Assembly: GCF_023898315.1 (NCBI RefSeq)
Contig: NC_064615.1
Location: forward strand, 8,380,501 to 8,444,500
Length of the DNA: 64,000 bases
Direction of reading: 5' to 3'
Source: Schistocerca nitens
Lineage: Eukaryota; Arthropoda; Insecta; Orthoptera; Acrididae
This document shows, piece by piece, positions 1-9,623 of the stretch. The notes under the pieces are model-generated. The model was not told where the DNA came from. It saw only the letters and a program-made list of their open reading frames with translations, and ran no database searches. The translations under genes were made by a program, and so were the position numbers. Position 1 is the first letter of the stretch. Each line of letters starts with the position of its first letter.

Positions 1-25
1 ATGTGATGTATCTGACCCCAGGAAT

Positions 26-931
26 GTGTCAATAAAGTTTCCCCTTCCTGGGACAATGAATTCACGGTGTTCTTATTTCAATTTCCAGGAGTGTACATTA
101 CTTAGAAAATTGTCAAATTTACAGCAAGAAGTAACAGAGATGAAAAATGTTTCAGCGTTTAACACATCACAGCAGACGCCACTTTGCGAACATTTGTCAG
201 ATTCACGCAGCCTGTATAATTTGGGTAATTTACAGAGAGTACGCGACTTAGATTCCGAACAGTCACAGACAAATAGATTCTCATACAATCCTGAACCTGT
301 TCCGACATACAGAGACGATAATTTTGATTACAAAAATTTTCTATCAGTGAGAAAATTTAAAGTATTCGGAAATGACAGAGCACAGATACACGACGAGTTT
401 AATTTAAAGTCACCAGAACTGTCACACACGGTGGATACGGAAAACGATAAGAAATTTGAACAACAGATCAGCCAAATTGACGAACGTATTAAAGTAACAG
501 AAATGAAAAATGTTTCAGTTGCTAACGCGTCACAGTGTGCGGCACATTCTGAACGTTTGTCGCACTCTCACAGCCAGTGTAACTTAAGCAATTTATAGAG
601 ACTGCGTGAGTTAAAATCCGAGAAGCTACGCAACTTGAAATCCGAAATGACACAGACAAACAGATTTTCACACAAACCTGAACGTGTTCTCAAATTCAGT
701 GACAAGAACGTTCATTACGAGCAATTTTTATCCGTAAGAAAATCTAAGGAACTTAATAATGACAGAGCACAGGTACACGATTTGAACTGTATACGACAAT
801 TTATTTTTGTACTTTCAACAGCATTACCTGTAATGCAGAAACTGCAATTAGCATGGATACAGCAATTTGCTTCTGAATTTTTACCGCCATTGCCTGTAAC
901 GCAAACGCTAAAATTTATTTGTAGCGCCTAA
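26..931 (+). pseudogene. Ty3/Gypsy gag-like fragment (relic)
   Basis: Two consecutive open stretches (26-598 and 635-931) are separated by an in-frame TAG at 596-598. They contain a duplicated module: a serine/asparagine-rich segment around 'SNLQ' followed by 'NFLSVRKFKVFGNDRAQIH' and, in the second stretch, 'QFLSVRKSKELNNDRAQVH'. Repeated spacer modules of this kind precede the nucleocapsid region in some insect Gypsy elements. No capsid major homology region or zinc knuckle is visible. The assignment to gag rests mainly on position, because RNase H and integrase of the same strand follow downstream. The 5' end of the element lies outside the window. Low codon constraint and stops indicate a dead copy. 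Confidence 0.45.
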
Positions 932-1230
932 TGAACCTCAGGGGATTCATTACGCTTTAATGAATATGTGCCGTAGCGTGCATAGGGCCCCGAGCTGTAG
1001 TAGTGCTGTTTCATCTTTAGTTTTCTGCACTGCTGCCTTCTCTTCTACTATCCTTTATATCTATCAAAACAGCTCTTTAACTATTGCTCTATCTAGGATT
1101 AAGAAATGAGTAAAGAAAACCTGATACGACAAATTTTACCGAAAGTGACAGTTCTCTTTAGACACTCCCGAAATGACAACTATCGGCGTAACATTAATAA
1201 CAGATAAAATTATAATCATCAGTATGTGTA

Positions 1231-1478
1231 TGAAATGATCGTATGGCATTGTTGGCCGGGAGGCCCCTTGCGGGGAAGTTCGGCCGCCGTATTGCAAGTC
1301 CCTTTTAGTTGACGCCACTTCGGTGACTTGCGAGTCAATGATGATGAAATGATGATGATGAACACACAACACCCAGTCATCACGAGGTAGAGAAAATCCC
1401 TGACCCCGCCGGGAATCGAACCCGGGACCCCGTGCGCAGGAAGCGAGAACGCTACCGCAAGACCACGAGCTGCGGACT
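1231..1478 (-). mobile_element. SINE, type C (tRNA-Gly-like head, GATGAT-rich body)
   Basis: On the minus strand a tRNA-like head has an A-box region (gtggtcttgcggtagcg) and a perfect B box (gggttcgattccc, complement near 1410-1425). It continues into a CATCAT-rich stretch and a tail with 'gcggccgaacttccccgc'. The insertion is flanked by a 13-bp target duplication, atcagtatgtgta, at 1218-1230 and 1479-1491. It interrupts the gag region of the surrounding Gypsy relic. The head is shared with the SINEs at 18.9, 33.6 and 59.9 kb, but the tail is different. Confidence 0.88.
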
Positions 1479-1499
1479 ATCAGTATGTGTAAAATTATC

Positions 1500-1547
1500 G
1501 GTTCCTATTGCTGATCAGTATGTGTAAAATTATCAGCAATAGGAACC
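1500..1547. repeat. short perfect inverted repeat with embedded direct repeat
   Basis: The 16-bp arms ggttcctattgctgat (1500-1515) and their exact complement (1532-1547) flank a 16-bp spacer. The spacer overlaps a second copy of the 21-bp stretch found at 1479-1499 (copy at 1514-1534), so local duplication and inversion are combined. Confidence 0.8.
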
Positions 1548-1553
1548 ACATTT

Positions 1554-1982
1554 TTGGTAGCAATAGAGCAACAAAGCCAGCCGGTTAGCATACCTAACCA
1601 ACAATGCGGTCTACAAGGTCAACCAAACTTTAACGTTTCGCCGCGTGCACGTATAGTCTCAGCTCCAACAAATAGTAACGCACGGCAGCAAGGAAATAAC
1701 TACGTGCAGAAAACACAGTACTTCAATTCCTATCGCAATGCGCCGTATAGCAATGACTATCACGACAGACGTAGAAACAATGAGCACAATTTTCAGCGTA
1801 CATCTAATAACAATCGGTCTTACCAACAGCAAAATCATCAGCAACAACATATTATCATGAATGAACCAGACAGTAGGTATCATCCAGAGCGTAATACGTC
1901 TGGAAGAAATAACAGAACAGTTCAAATAGTGGAAATGCCACAGTATCCTCCCGAAAATAATAGCACGTCAGATGGAATTTGA
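1554..1982 (+). pseudogene. Gypsy gag C-terminal/linker fragment, Asn/Gln/His-rich
   Basis: This 142-residue open frame is strongly biased to Asn, Gln, Arg, Ser and His (for example 'NNNRSYQQQNHQQQH'). It looks like a disordered basic linker between capsid and protease in an insect Gypsy polyprotein. No CCHC knuckle and no D-T/S-G protease motif is visible. It lies between the gag-like modules and RNase H on the same strand, consistent with one decayed element. After 1982 the reading frame is lost, and within about 100 bases RNase H begins, so protease and reverse-transcriptase palm are missing. The start codon is arbitrary because this is a polyprotein interior. Confidence 0.45.
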
Positions 1983-2065
1983 TTAAATACAGTACAGGTT
2001 GTATATTCCAGTAACGCAAGCAATAATTTTGACACGCAGAGTCTTATTCACGAAAACGTTATCTG

Positions 2066-2785
2066 AAACATGCTTTGTTGAATGCACTACTTTTATCGCA
2101 CCCAGATCTTACCAGAAACTTTTCCATTGCTACCGACAGTTCTAACACCGCTTTAGGCGTACATATTTTCCAGGAAATTGAAGATGGTTCTACAGTAATT
2201 AAAAACATCGCATTTGCAAGTCGCATTCTGTCACCTGCTGAACGAAATTATTCCGTTACAGAACTGGAAACATTATGTGTTGTATGGGCTTTTACGAGAT
2301 TTCGGCATTTTCTTTATGGAAGACATACCATCGTTTACACAGACCACAGAGCAATACAATTTTTACTTTCGACTAAATTCACACACGACAGATTAAGCAG
2401 ATGGAAACTTTACTCACAGGAATTTAATTTTTCAATTGTTCACATTCCCGGCACACAAAATGTTGTAGCAGACGCACTATCTCGTTCTCTTAGGAACAAT
2501 CAGCAAGACATCGCAACCAACTTCTGCAAAGCAAATTTCAGCGTCATGTACATTCAACAAGTTGCATTTGAAAATTTCATTTCGTCGTCATTACAGGACA
2601 TAGCACAAGAGCAAAGTAAAGACAACGTGTGGAAAGAGATTAAACACCTCTGGCAAGATAGGAATAATGTTACGATTAGAAACCATTACACTGTACGCAA
2701 TAATATTCTGTTTCGCCGCTCTCATCCCGACAGCAATGATTGGTTATTATGCATTCCTGACGAACTTGTTAACAAATTAATCTGA
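2066..2785 (+). pseudogene. Ty3/Gypsy RNase H and tether region (relic)
   Basis: The translation shows a Gypsy RNase H: 'FSIATDSSNTALGVHIFQ' (first acidic residue), 'SVTELETLCVVWA' (catalytic Glu), 'IVYTDHRAIQFLL' (Asp), then 'IPGTQNVVADALSR' (final Asp and the start of the connection to integrase). The sequence 'HALLNALLLSHPDL' just before it is the usual end of the RT connection domain. The RT palm (YxDD) is absent, so an internal deletion of roughly 1 kb or more is inferred at about 2050. The frame stops at 2785, shortly before the integrase zinc-binding region. Non-functional. Confidence 0.85.
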
Positions 2786-2863
2786 TATACTCATTTAAGT
2801 TACGCACATTACGGAGCCAGAAAGTGTTTTCTTATACTGAGACAGAACTGTTATTTTGCCAAT

Positions 2864-3788
2864 ATGGAGAAACGTATCCGACGAGTTTTAGCGACATGTA
2901 AAATCTGCCAGAAAGCTAAATCAGATACGACTTCACATATTCCTCCATTATATCCCATTGTACCTGTTAAATTGAGACATATGGCCGCTGTAGACATTTT
3001 TGGTCCGATTCCCAGAACTAATAGAGGTTTTTGCTACATCTTTGTCGCTGTTGAATTCACTTCAAAATTAGTTACCTTCACTCCGTTACGCAAAGCTACT
3101 GCTAAAACTGTTTCGAAGGCATTTGTAAAACATTTTCTATTTCATGTAGGGCATGTGTTGAAAGTAATTTCCGACAATGGATCACAGTTTCGATCTGCTA
3201 TATGGACACGTATGTTACGAGCTAGAAACATTTCTCCGATCTATATATCCAGGTACCATGCTTCTTCGAACCCTTGTGAACGAATAATGAAAGAAATTGG
3301 TAAACTGTGTAGAATATACTGCCATAAAAGACATTGATTGGGACGCACACATACACTCATTCCAGGATGTAATTAATTCCATACCAAATGAATCCACTAT
3401 GCTATCTCCGTCTGTTATACTGAAAAATGTTGAACCACCCAACAAAATTAAAGAATTAGTAACATTTCCTACATCTCGTCGACTACGACACCATGAAATA
3501 ATTGACATTGCGCTGAACAACATCAAACGTGCCGCAGAGCGCCGGAGAAGACAGCAAAAACAGGTTTGTACAAGCCGTGACTTTCACATTGGACAGAAGA
3601 TATTAGTACGTACACACTATTTATCCAGCAAAATAAAAGGTAGGTGCAGTAAATTTGAACTTCTATACGCAGGTCCATATCGGATTCGCAGCATTCCTCA
3701 CCCCAATGTTGTACACGTCGAAACTTTGAGAACCAGAAAATCGAAAGGAAACCACCACGTCTCCAACATCAAACCATTTATTGAATGA
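2864..3788 (+). pseudogene. Ty3/Gypsy integrase (frameshifted relic)
   Basis: The first frame (2864-3337) carries the end of the zinc-binding domain ('CKICQKAK') and the catalytic core with Asp in 'VDIFGP' (about residue 44), Asp in 'ISDNGSQF' (about 104) and Glu in 'NPCERIMKE' (about 139), the expected D,D-35-E spacing. The usual glycine-rich 'QGN' segment before the Glu reads 'SSN'. A frameshift near 3330 moves the reading to a second frame (through 3788) that carries the C-terminal DNA-binding region ('GQKILVRTHYLSSKIKGRCSKF' start, ending 'HHVSNIKPFIE'). This is the distal end of pol; nothing env-like follows. Confidence 0.88.
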
Positions 3789-5631
3789 ACATACTTTATG
3801 ATTTATCACACTGTAATTCCATTTCCTAATTTTTTTATGACCACTTATGCAGTTATATTCACATGAACACTTACTGATGATTATCGTATTTTTTTTTCTT
3901 GGCAAGTGCCCGGCAAGGTAAGGTTAGCAGGTCGCTCTTCTTGTCGTTACACATTAGACCGTGCATATTTTCCAGATGAACTTACACATTTTTATGACCA
4001 CTTATGTAATTATATTTATGTGACTACTTACTGATGATTGTCGTATTTTTTTTTGGCAAGTGCCCGGCAAGGTAAGGTTAGCAGGTCGCTTTTCTTGTCG
4101 TTACACATCAGACCGTGCACATTTTTCCAGATAAACTTACGTATCTTATGAATAATTATGCAATTCTATCTAGTGACATATTAATTTTATTAAATTCTCT
4201 CTCCATTAAAGTCTACAATTCTCGCCTCTATTAACTACACAACATACAAGCTGAACACAAAGAAGGTCACATTCCTTGTCGTTATATATCAGACCGTGCA
4301 TATTTTCCATTTTTTCATGTATGTATGATTGTTTTCCTGTTTTGTTTGTATGCACTATGAAATATTTAAGATATAACAAACACCAGTTGACTTTGACATT
4401 TTTGCCTTATGATATCTCAACATCGTGACTATTTTACATTTTTTTTTTTTTTTGCTGCTACATTGTGATATTCTGTGTACATTTTTGCATCTGAACACTG
4501 TCTATATTTTTTGATATAATACGTTTTCTGTCATGCTATGCTGTATGCTTAATTATATCACTATAAACCAGTTTTTATCTAATGGGTATATGAATTAAAT
4601 GCAAGACATTAATCTTTGTTCATCATTTTCAGAAAGAAATAACGTGTAAAGGAAATAAATTAAACAGAAATGGGAATGTCACCTACGGAATAAACGAAAC
4701 AAGATGCAAAAACCTTATGAGGAAGAGTAAATGGATCAGAATTAACAAGCATTAACAAGAATATACTATACACACCGTAGAATAGCAGTCTCAACTAATT
4801 TTTCTTTCAGAATACGAAGCGATTGATGCAGGCTGTCAGACAGAACTTCACATCTTAGTTTTAGTGAGGAAATATGCTAGAAATAAGGAATAGTTGTGTA
4901 ATGAATAATGAAGTGATTTTTTTTTGCAGATGATAATGAATGGTGATGAATAATGATGAAGAGCATGCAGCTATGAATAATGAAGTTTTTCTTTACAGGT
5001 GATGATAATAATGGAGTTATGATAATGAAGTGATGGATAATGAAGTTTTTTGTTTACAGATGAGGATGATGTTGAAGTTTATGTATTTATGCTCTGTAGT
5101 TATGTAAGTATTTGTTGCAGTTCGTTTTGACAGTATGTGTTGTACTGCATAGTATGATGACTGAAGGTTTTGAAAAGGACCGCTAGGGAACACATTTTAT
5201 ACACATTTCACTACCTGTTAATTCGAAGTTCACTACTTTTCAGCATAAAATGCGTTTCTTCTTTCAGTCTAATAATCCATTTTTGTATATTTTGCAGGAG
5301 AAATTATTCATAAAATTAATATACTATAAGCAGTTGTTCTTTAAACCCATGTCATTTATGAATGTGATTACATATACTCTACTTGTTTCATAATCTTGAT
5401 ACAGCTGACTCATGACGAATGACGTTACACATCTTCATTTGCAGCAATAACTCAAAAGCAAATATTGTTATTAATTATCGAACCCAACGCAATGCATTGC
5501 TAGCACAAAAAATACTTTGTAACTGGAAAATGAATGCCACTGATTAATGTACTAAGATGAACTATGAGGACAATGTTTACTATGGTTAGATTAATTATGC
5601 CATTTATTAACTCATTTTCAATGATGACTTC
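3789..5631 (+). other. AT-rich non-coding tail after the Gypsy pol relic
   Basis: No open frame of interest is present. The stretch contains the 154-bp tandem units (3833-4145), T-runs, and an ATGATGAA-rich microsatellite-like stretch at about 4910-5080. I read it as the long 3' non-coding region of the preceding Gypsy element, but this is inference from position only. Confidence 0.4.
3833..4312 (+). repeat. two tandem units of about 154 bp plus a decayed third
   Basis: The string ggcaagtgcccggcaagg occurs at 3901 and 4055, and cttgtcgtta at 3940, 4094 and 4275. Units begin with 'tatgaccacttatg' and include T-runs, 'aaggttagcaggtcgct' and 'agaccgtgca'. The first two units are nearly identical; the third keeps only the last part and is offset by 181 bp. 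Confidence 0.8.
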
Positions 5632-6108
5632 TGATGGTTTGTAATTAGGCAATGAGTGCCAATGTTCTCTGTAAATGACTTGTTATGGTTTTTAATTAGG
5701 CAATGAGTGCCAATGTTCTCTGTAAATGATTTCTGATGGTAATTAGGCAATGAATGCCAATGTTCTCTGTAAATGATTTCTGATGGTAATTAGGTAATTA
5801 ATGCCAATGTTCACTGTAAATGATGGTTTGTAATTAGGCAATGAATGCCAATGTTCTCTGTAAATGATTTCTGATGGTAATTAGGCAATGAATGCCGATA
5901 TTCTCTGTAAATGACTTCTGATGGTAATTAGGCAATGAGTGCCAATGTTCTCAGTAAATGACTTGTGATGGTTTGTAATTAGTCAATGAATGCCAATGTT
6001 CTCTGTAAATGATTTCTGATGGTTTGTAATTAGTCAATGAGTGCCAGTGTTCTCTGTAAATGACTTCTGATGGTTTGTAATTAGGCAATGAGTGCCAATG
6101 TTCTCTGT
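5632..6108 (+). repeat. minisatellite, about 10 copies of a 47-51 bp unit
   Basis: Each unit reads roughly tgatggtttgtaattaggc, then aatgagtgccaatgttctct, then gtaaatgactt. Length variants lack the 'tttg' step and run 47 bp. Ten copies of the 'taattag' core are counted, with point differences between copies. A further partial match, 'gggcaatgagtgccac', lies at about 6170. Confidence 0.9.
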
Positions 6109-6880
6109 AAAGTTACTCATGAACATTATTCTGTAATACTACGTACATGGTACAGAAATGTTCAATGACTGGGCAATGAGTGCCACCCACTACTAGTGTA
6201 ATTCTCAATGAAGACTAGTATGTGACTTAATGTCCTTCACCTTCTAACCTAATTACCTGGAATTACTGCAATATCCGTTTGTCCTGTATATCCTCATGAT
6301 CATGGAGCACTATATTTGGTTTTTGCACTAATTCTACGTTGTTGTAACAGACAAGAACGTGGTGTTGACACGACATGCTGTCCACCACCATGAGCGATGA
6401 AGATGCTATTATGGTCCCACTGTTTGGTGTACCTAATGTACTACCAAAAGGATAACATGGAATATTATTACGGCATTTCAGTGTCTTGGCTACGCTGATT
6501 AATACTTCTGGGAAAAGAACTTTAGATTGCCTCACTTGGTGTTGTGCTTCTGTAGAAAGATATGGACTTTCAGTGCAGCTGCGTGCAACCTAAAGTGCTA
6601 CAACCATGACGCAATCCTTCCCTTTCCTATCCTAATTCTTGTAACATATTAAAAATCATTTTGTTATAATGATTTGCATTCATGGCCTATACATTTTTGT
6701 GATTTTGCAAATATGTTCTGAACTACAGCGCATGTGCACTTTTGCCATTTGTGAATATGTTTTGTACTCATTGTATATATATTTTGTCATTACCTGATAT
6801 GTTCTGTACTCAGTGCATGTACAGTATATTTACTTCATGTTCTACACCTGTATATATGTATATTCTGTGATTGTAAAGTT
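6109..6880. other. no recognised feature (AT-rich)
   Basis: Small open frames here have no recognisable motifs. The sequence is AT-rich and probably belongs to the non-coding tail of the repeat above or to unique DNA. Confidence 0.4.
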
Positions 6881-6884
6881 AGTT

Positions 6885-7930
6885 AGTTAAGAAAAAATTT
6901 GTTGCTCATGGCAAGTCCAAATGACTCACCATCGCTGCCAAATTTTTGCCCACCCAGTGGAGGGTTATGAAACGCGTACGTTTCATATGTATTCATTACC
7001 AGCGATGGCGAGGCATGACAGAATCTCTGACCAGAGAGTTATTTATCGTGGCTAGTCTGCGCTGGATCGCGCGAGTGTTCAGTTGCGAGTTGTACTCTGT
7101 CTGTAGTAGTCAGTCGGCAGTAGCGTGTGGCGAGTGTTCAGTTGCGAGTTGCACTCTGTAGTAGTCAGTCGGCAGTTGTGTGTAGCGAGTCGGCATGCGT
7201 CCGCGGTGTGCTCTGCCCACGAGTCTGGTCAGGAATGTGGTGGACGATATGTATATTATTGTATAAGATAATGAAGCAGCATTGCGCTCAGCTAATAACG
7301 TATGTTAATTGTAATTAATTTGTTCAAAAAATGCCCCAATAATAATTTTTCTATAAAGTATTTTTTTAAAGAAAAAGATTCATTTCAAGTTAAAGAATAT
7401 TTCCTATGCATTTCCTCCAAGAAACAAAATTAAATATACGCCAGCATTGCACAGAGCTGTGCCGAAAAATAAGAGCAGATATAGATGCTGTTTTACTGAG
7501 GTAAGAAATTTGGTTTAATTATTTCACAGGGCCGTAGGTCAGCGCTGCTGTCCTTATAAAATTTGTCAGGTTTAATTATTGCTGTTGAGTTGTTACATTC
7601 AGTTCATGGTTCATTATTTAATTAATATTATTTTGGGTTTAATGATCAATCACCATTCTTTAATTTTTGTGGGGAGTTAACGCTTGGCTTCATTTAAATT
7701 TAACGATATATGGCTCCAATTTGCATTCTTATTAGACATTATTTTTGTTGGGAGGTTATATTTGGCTTCATTTTCATGTTTTTCATTTAACGATTTTGTG
7801 CGGGGAGGTTACAATTTGTCCAATGAATACCCGTTTATCATCTGCATTTCTTCTTGGTGTAGCAATTTTAATGGACAGTAGTGTATTTTATACGTACTAT
7901 ATTCCAGTTTGCTTAAACTTGAAATGAGTT
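6885..7930 (+). repeat. possible LTR and leader sequence of a Gypsy-type element
   Basis: The stretch holds a GC-richer core (6946-7230) with an imperfect internal duplication, 'gagtgttcagttgcgagttg', at about 7074-7093 and 7132-7151, and 'gtagtcagtcggcag' at about 7107 and 7161. This is followed by AT-rich DNA and repeated 'ggggaggtta / tggcttcattt / tttaacgat' steps at 7670-7810. The first part resembles LTR sequence I associate with locust Gypsy elements. A second LTR copy would be needed for proof and is not in the window. A short open frame of 46 codons from 7924 is unassigned. Confidence 0.3.
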
Positions 7931-8159
7931 TGACAGCATCGTGTAATTATGAAGAGGAGCCACCTCGAGTTCAAAGCGAGCACGCTACACTGCCTCCTAA
8001 GCAAGTAGGTTGCAATCAACATCCGGTGCGTTACCAGCAGAGGTGCAACAAGGCTGTGAACTGAGTTGGCCCTTTCAAAAATATACCGTGTGTCCCGACA
8101 TTACTGCCGCCTCCTCCCGCTGACGGATTGAACTGCTGATAAACTGAGCCGTTTACTCA

Positions 8160-8515
8160 CGTTTGCCGAGGCGGACCGCTTGTAAGCGCGCCGCCCGGTC
8201 GACGGGGAGCAGCAGGCTTACCTCTGGACGGGTCTCGGCGCTGCGGAGGGCGCGTCGACGTGCTGGTCGCCAGCGCGCTGGCCGGCGCCGGTGGGGGGTG
8301 GTCGCGGTCCGCCGCCCGTCGGGGACGCCGGTTCGTGTCCCGCCGTGTACGGCGGCGCCGCGCCGTGTTGGGGCAGGTAATTATTTCCGGCTTCGGTTGG
8401 CAGACCTGGGGCGCGTCCGGGATCTGACACGAGCATCGGCGGCCACTCCCCTCGCCGTGTCCGTACAGACCCGAGAGCAGGCGGGGCGAAGCCGCCCCGT
8501 GAAACACCTGCTTCA
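8160..8515. other. CpG-rich block (CpG-island-like)
   Basis: In sharp contrast to its AT-rich surroundings, this block is very rich in CG dinucleotides on both strands. Open frames exist on both strands (8163-8528 plus; 8157-8537 and 8218-8562 minus), as expected by chance in GC-rich DNA. None shows a recognised domain. A splice-donor-like 'caggtaatt' lies at about 8375. It could be a promoter island with a first exon, or the GC-rich part of a repeat. Confidence 0.45.
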
Positions 8516-9421
8516 GTTCCCCCTTTAGCAGAGACAAGCATGTTTACACGGATGGGCTGCAATAAATTACTGCCGCTGCACGTAGCTTGACAATAGCCAA
8601 CACGTTCTTAGTGAAAGGCGTAGGAGGAAAGTTGGGGGTTCTGTTGCGTCGTCTTTTAGGTTACTAGAGACAGTACTAGTTCACGAGGTCATGGAAGAAA
8701 GAGGGCGTAATTTTTTTTAAACAGGTTACATTGGTATTTCACTGAAGTCATAAATGGAGAAGATGAGCACTACAAGCACAATTCTAACCTCAAGTGAACC
8801 CAATACTAGAGGGAAGTGCATGTAAGGACACGGTGCAAATATACACAACACGTTTCACAATTCGTATTACAGACTTCCAGGGGTTGCAGAGGGGACTTAG
8901 TAGATAAAGCTTTGACGAGGAACTCTCGTACGTAGTGGTAGAGCTGCGCAGCACACATACGCAGAATGTCTGCCGTATCGCCTCGGTCCATTGTGAATCG
9001 TTTTCGTCCCGCTAAAACAACGGCTACCAGAAACTGGTACGTTCGCAAGTAGGAAGGTTGACTAATGTGCTCCACGGAGACACGCCAAGTTCTGTGGAGC
9101 ACGTGTATTAAAGCACGCACACTGTCGAACGAAAAGCAGGGTCGTCACTTGGAGCAGCTCCTGTTGTACTCACAGATGGGAGCTCATGGTCTGTGCTGTG
9201 TGCGTGCCGTGAAGGGGAAGAATAGAAGATGAACCGACTTTCAGACATTTGATACGCAAAGCGTACTTTTCCGGACATGTGTTTCTTACCAAAACGTTAT
9301 CTATTGAATCGCTTCTACACGTCTGTAATAGAATCTGTGAAATACCCAATATACACAGCGTTCCAGGGGTCGGACACAAATATAGAAACACCGCGAGAAA
9401 TGCTTACTGGAACACTCTAAC
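8516..9421. other. unassigned; one 104-codon minus-strand frame
   Basis: A minus-strand open frame at 8806-9120 and smaller frames near 9170-9391 show no domain that I recognise. I cannot tell an unknown coding relic from chance. Confidence 0.3.
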
Positions 9422-9520
9422 CAAGCCAGCAGCCTGCGATCTTGTATTTGACCACAAACGGCCCCTGCACCATATCCTCAGTATGTTGGAAGTGTCAGTC
9501 GACATCAGAACAGTGTCTGT
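9422..9520 (+). repeat. interspersed repeat, second copy inverted near 61.65 kb
   Basis: The segment with 'tatttgaccacaaacg' and 'tcctcagtatgttgg' then 'aagtgtcagtc' matches the complement of about 61,630-61,720, where the same words occur with a few substitutions. Both copies lie within 200 bp of a Tc1-like transposon. Confidence 0.6.
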
Positions 9521-9623
9521 GTAGTCCTCTTTTCTTTCTTTCTTTTTTTAAATTTATTGGCCTTTGGCATTAACCATGTAGCCAGAGATGTGAATAACTA
9601 CAGATTTTGTATACAGTGTCATA

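Noticed and set aside
5632..6108. Tandem array as a CRISPR
   Set aside because: There are no unique spacers between repeats; the whole unit repeats, and the context is an insect retroelement.
3789..6880. An env-like third frame in the first Gypsy element
   Set aside because: No open frame with signal peptide or transmembrane character was found after integrase.
8157..8562. Overlapping open frames on both strands as protein genes
   Set aside because: GC-rich DNA has few stop codons; there is no recognised domain and frames exist in several phases at once.
8806..9120. 104-codon minus-strand frame as a host gene
   Set aside because: No recognised domain, no splice or promoter support, flanked by repeats.
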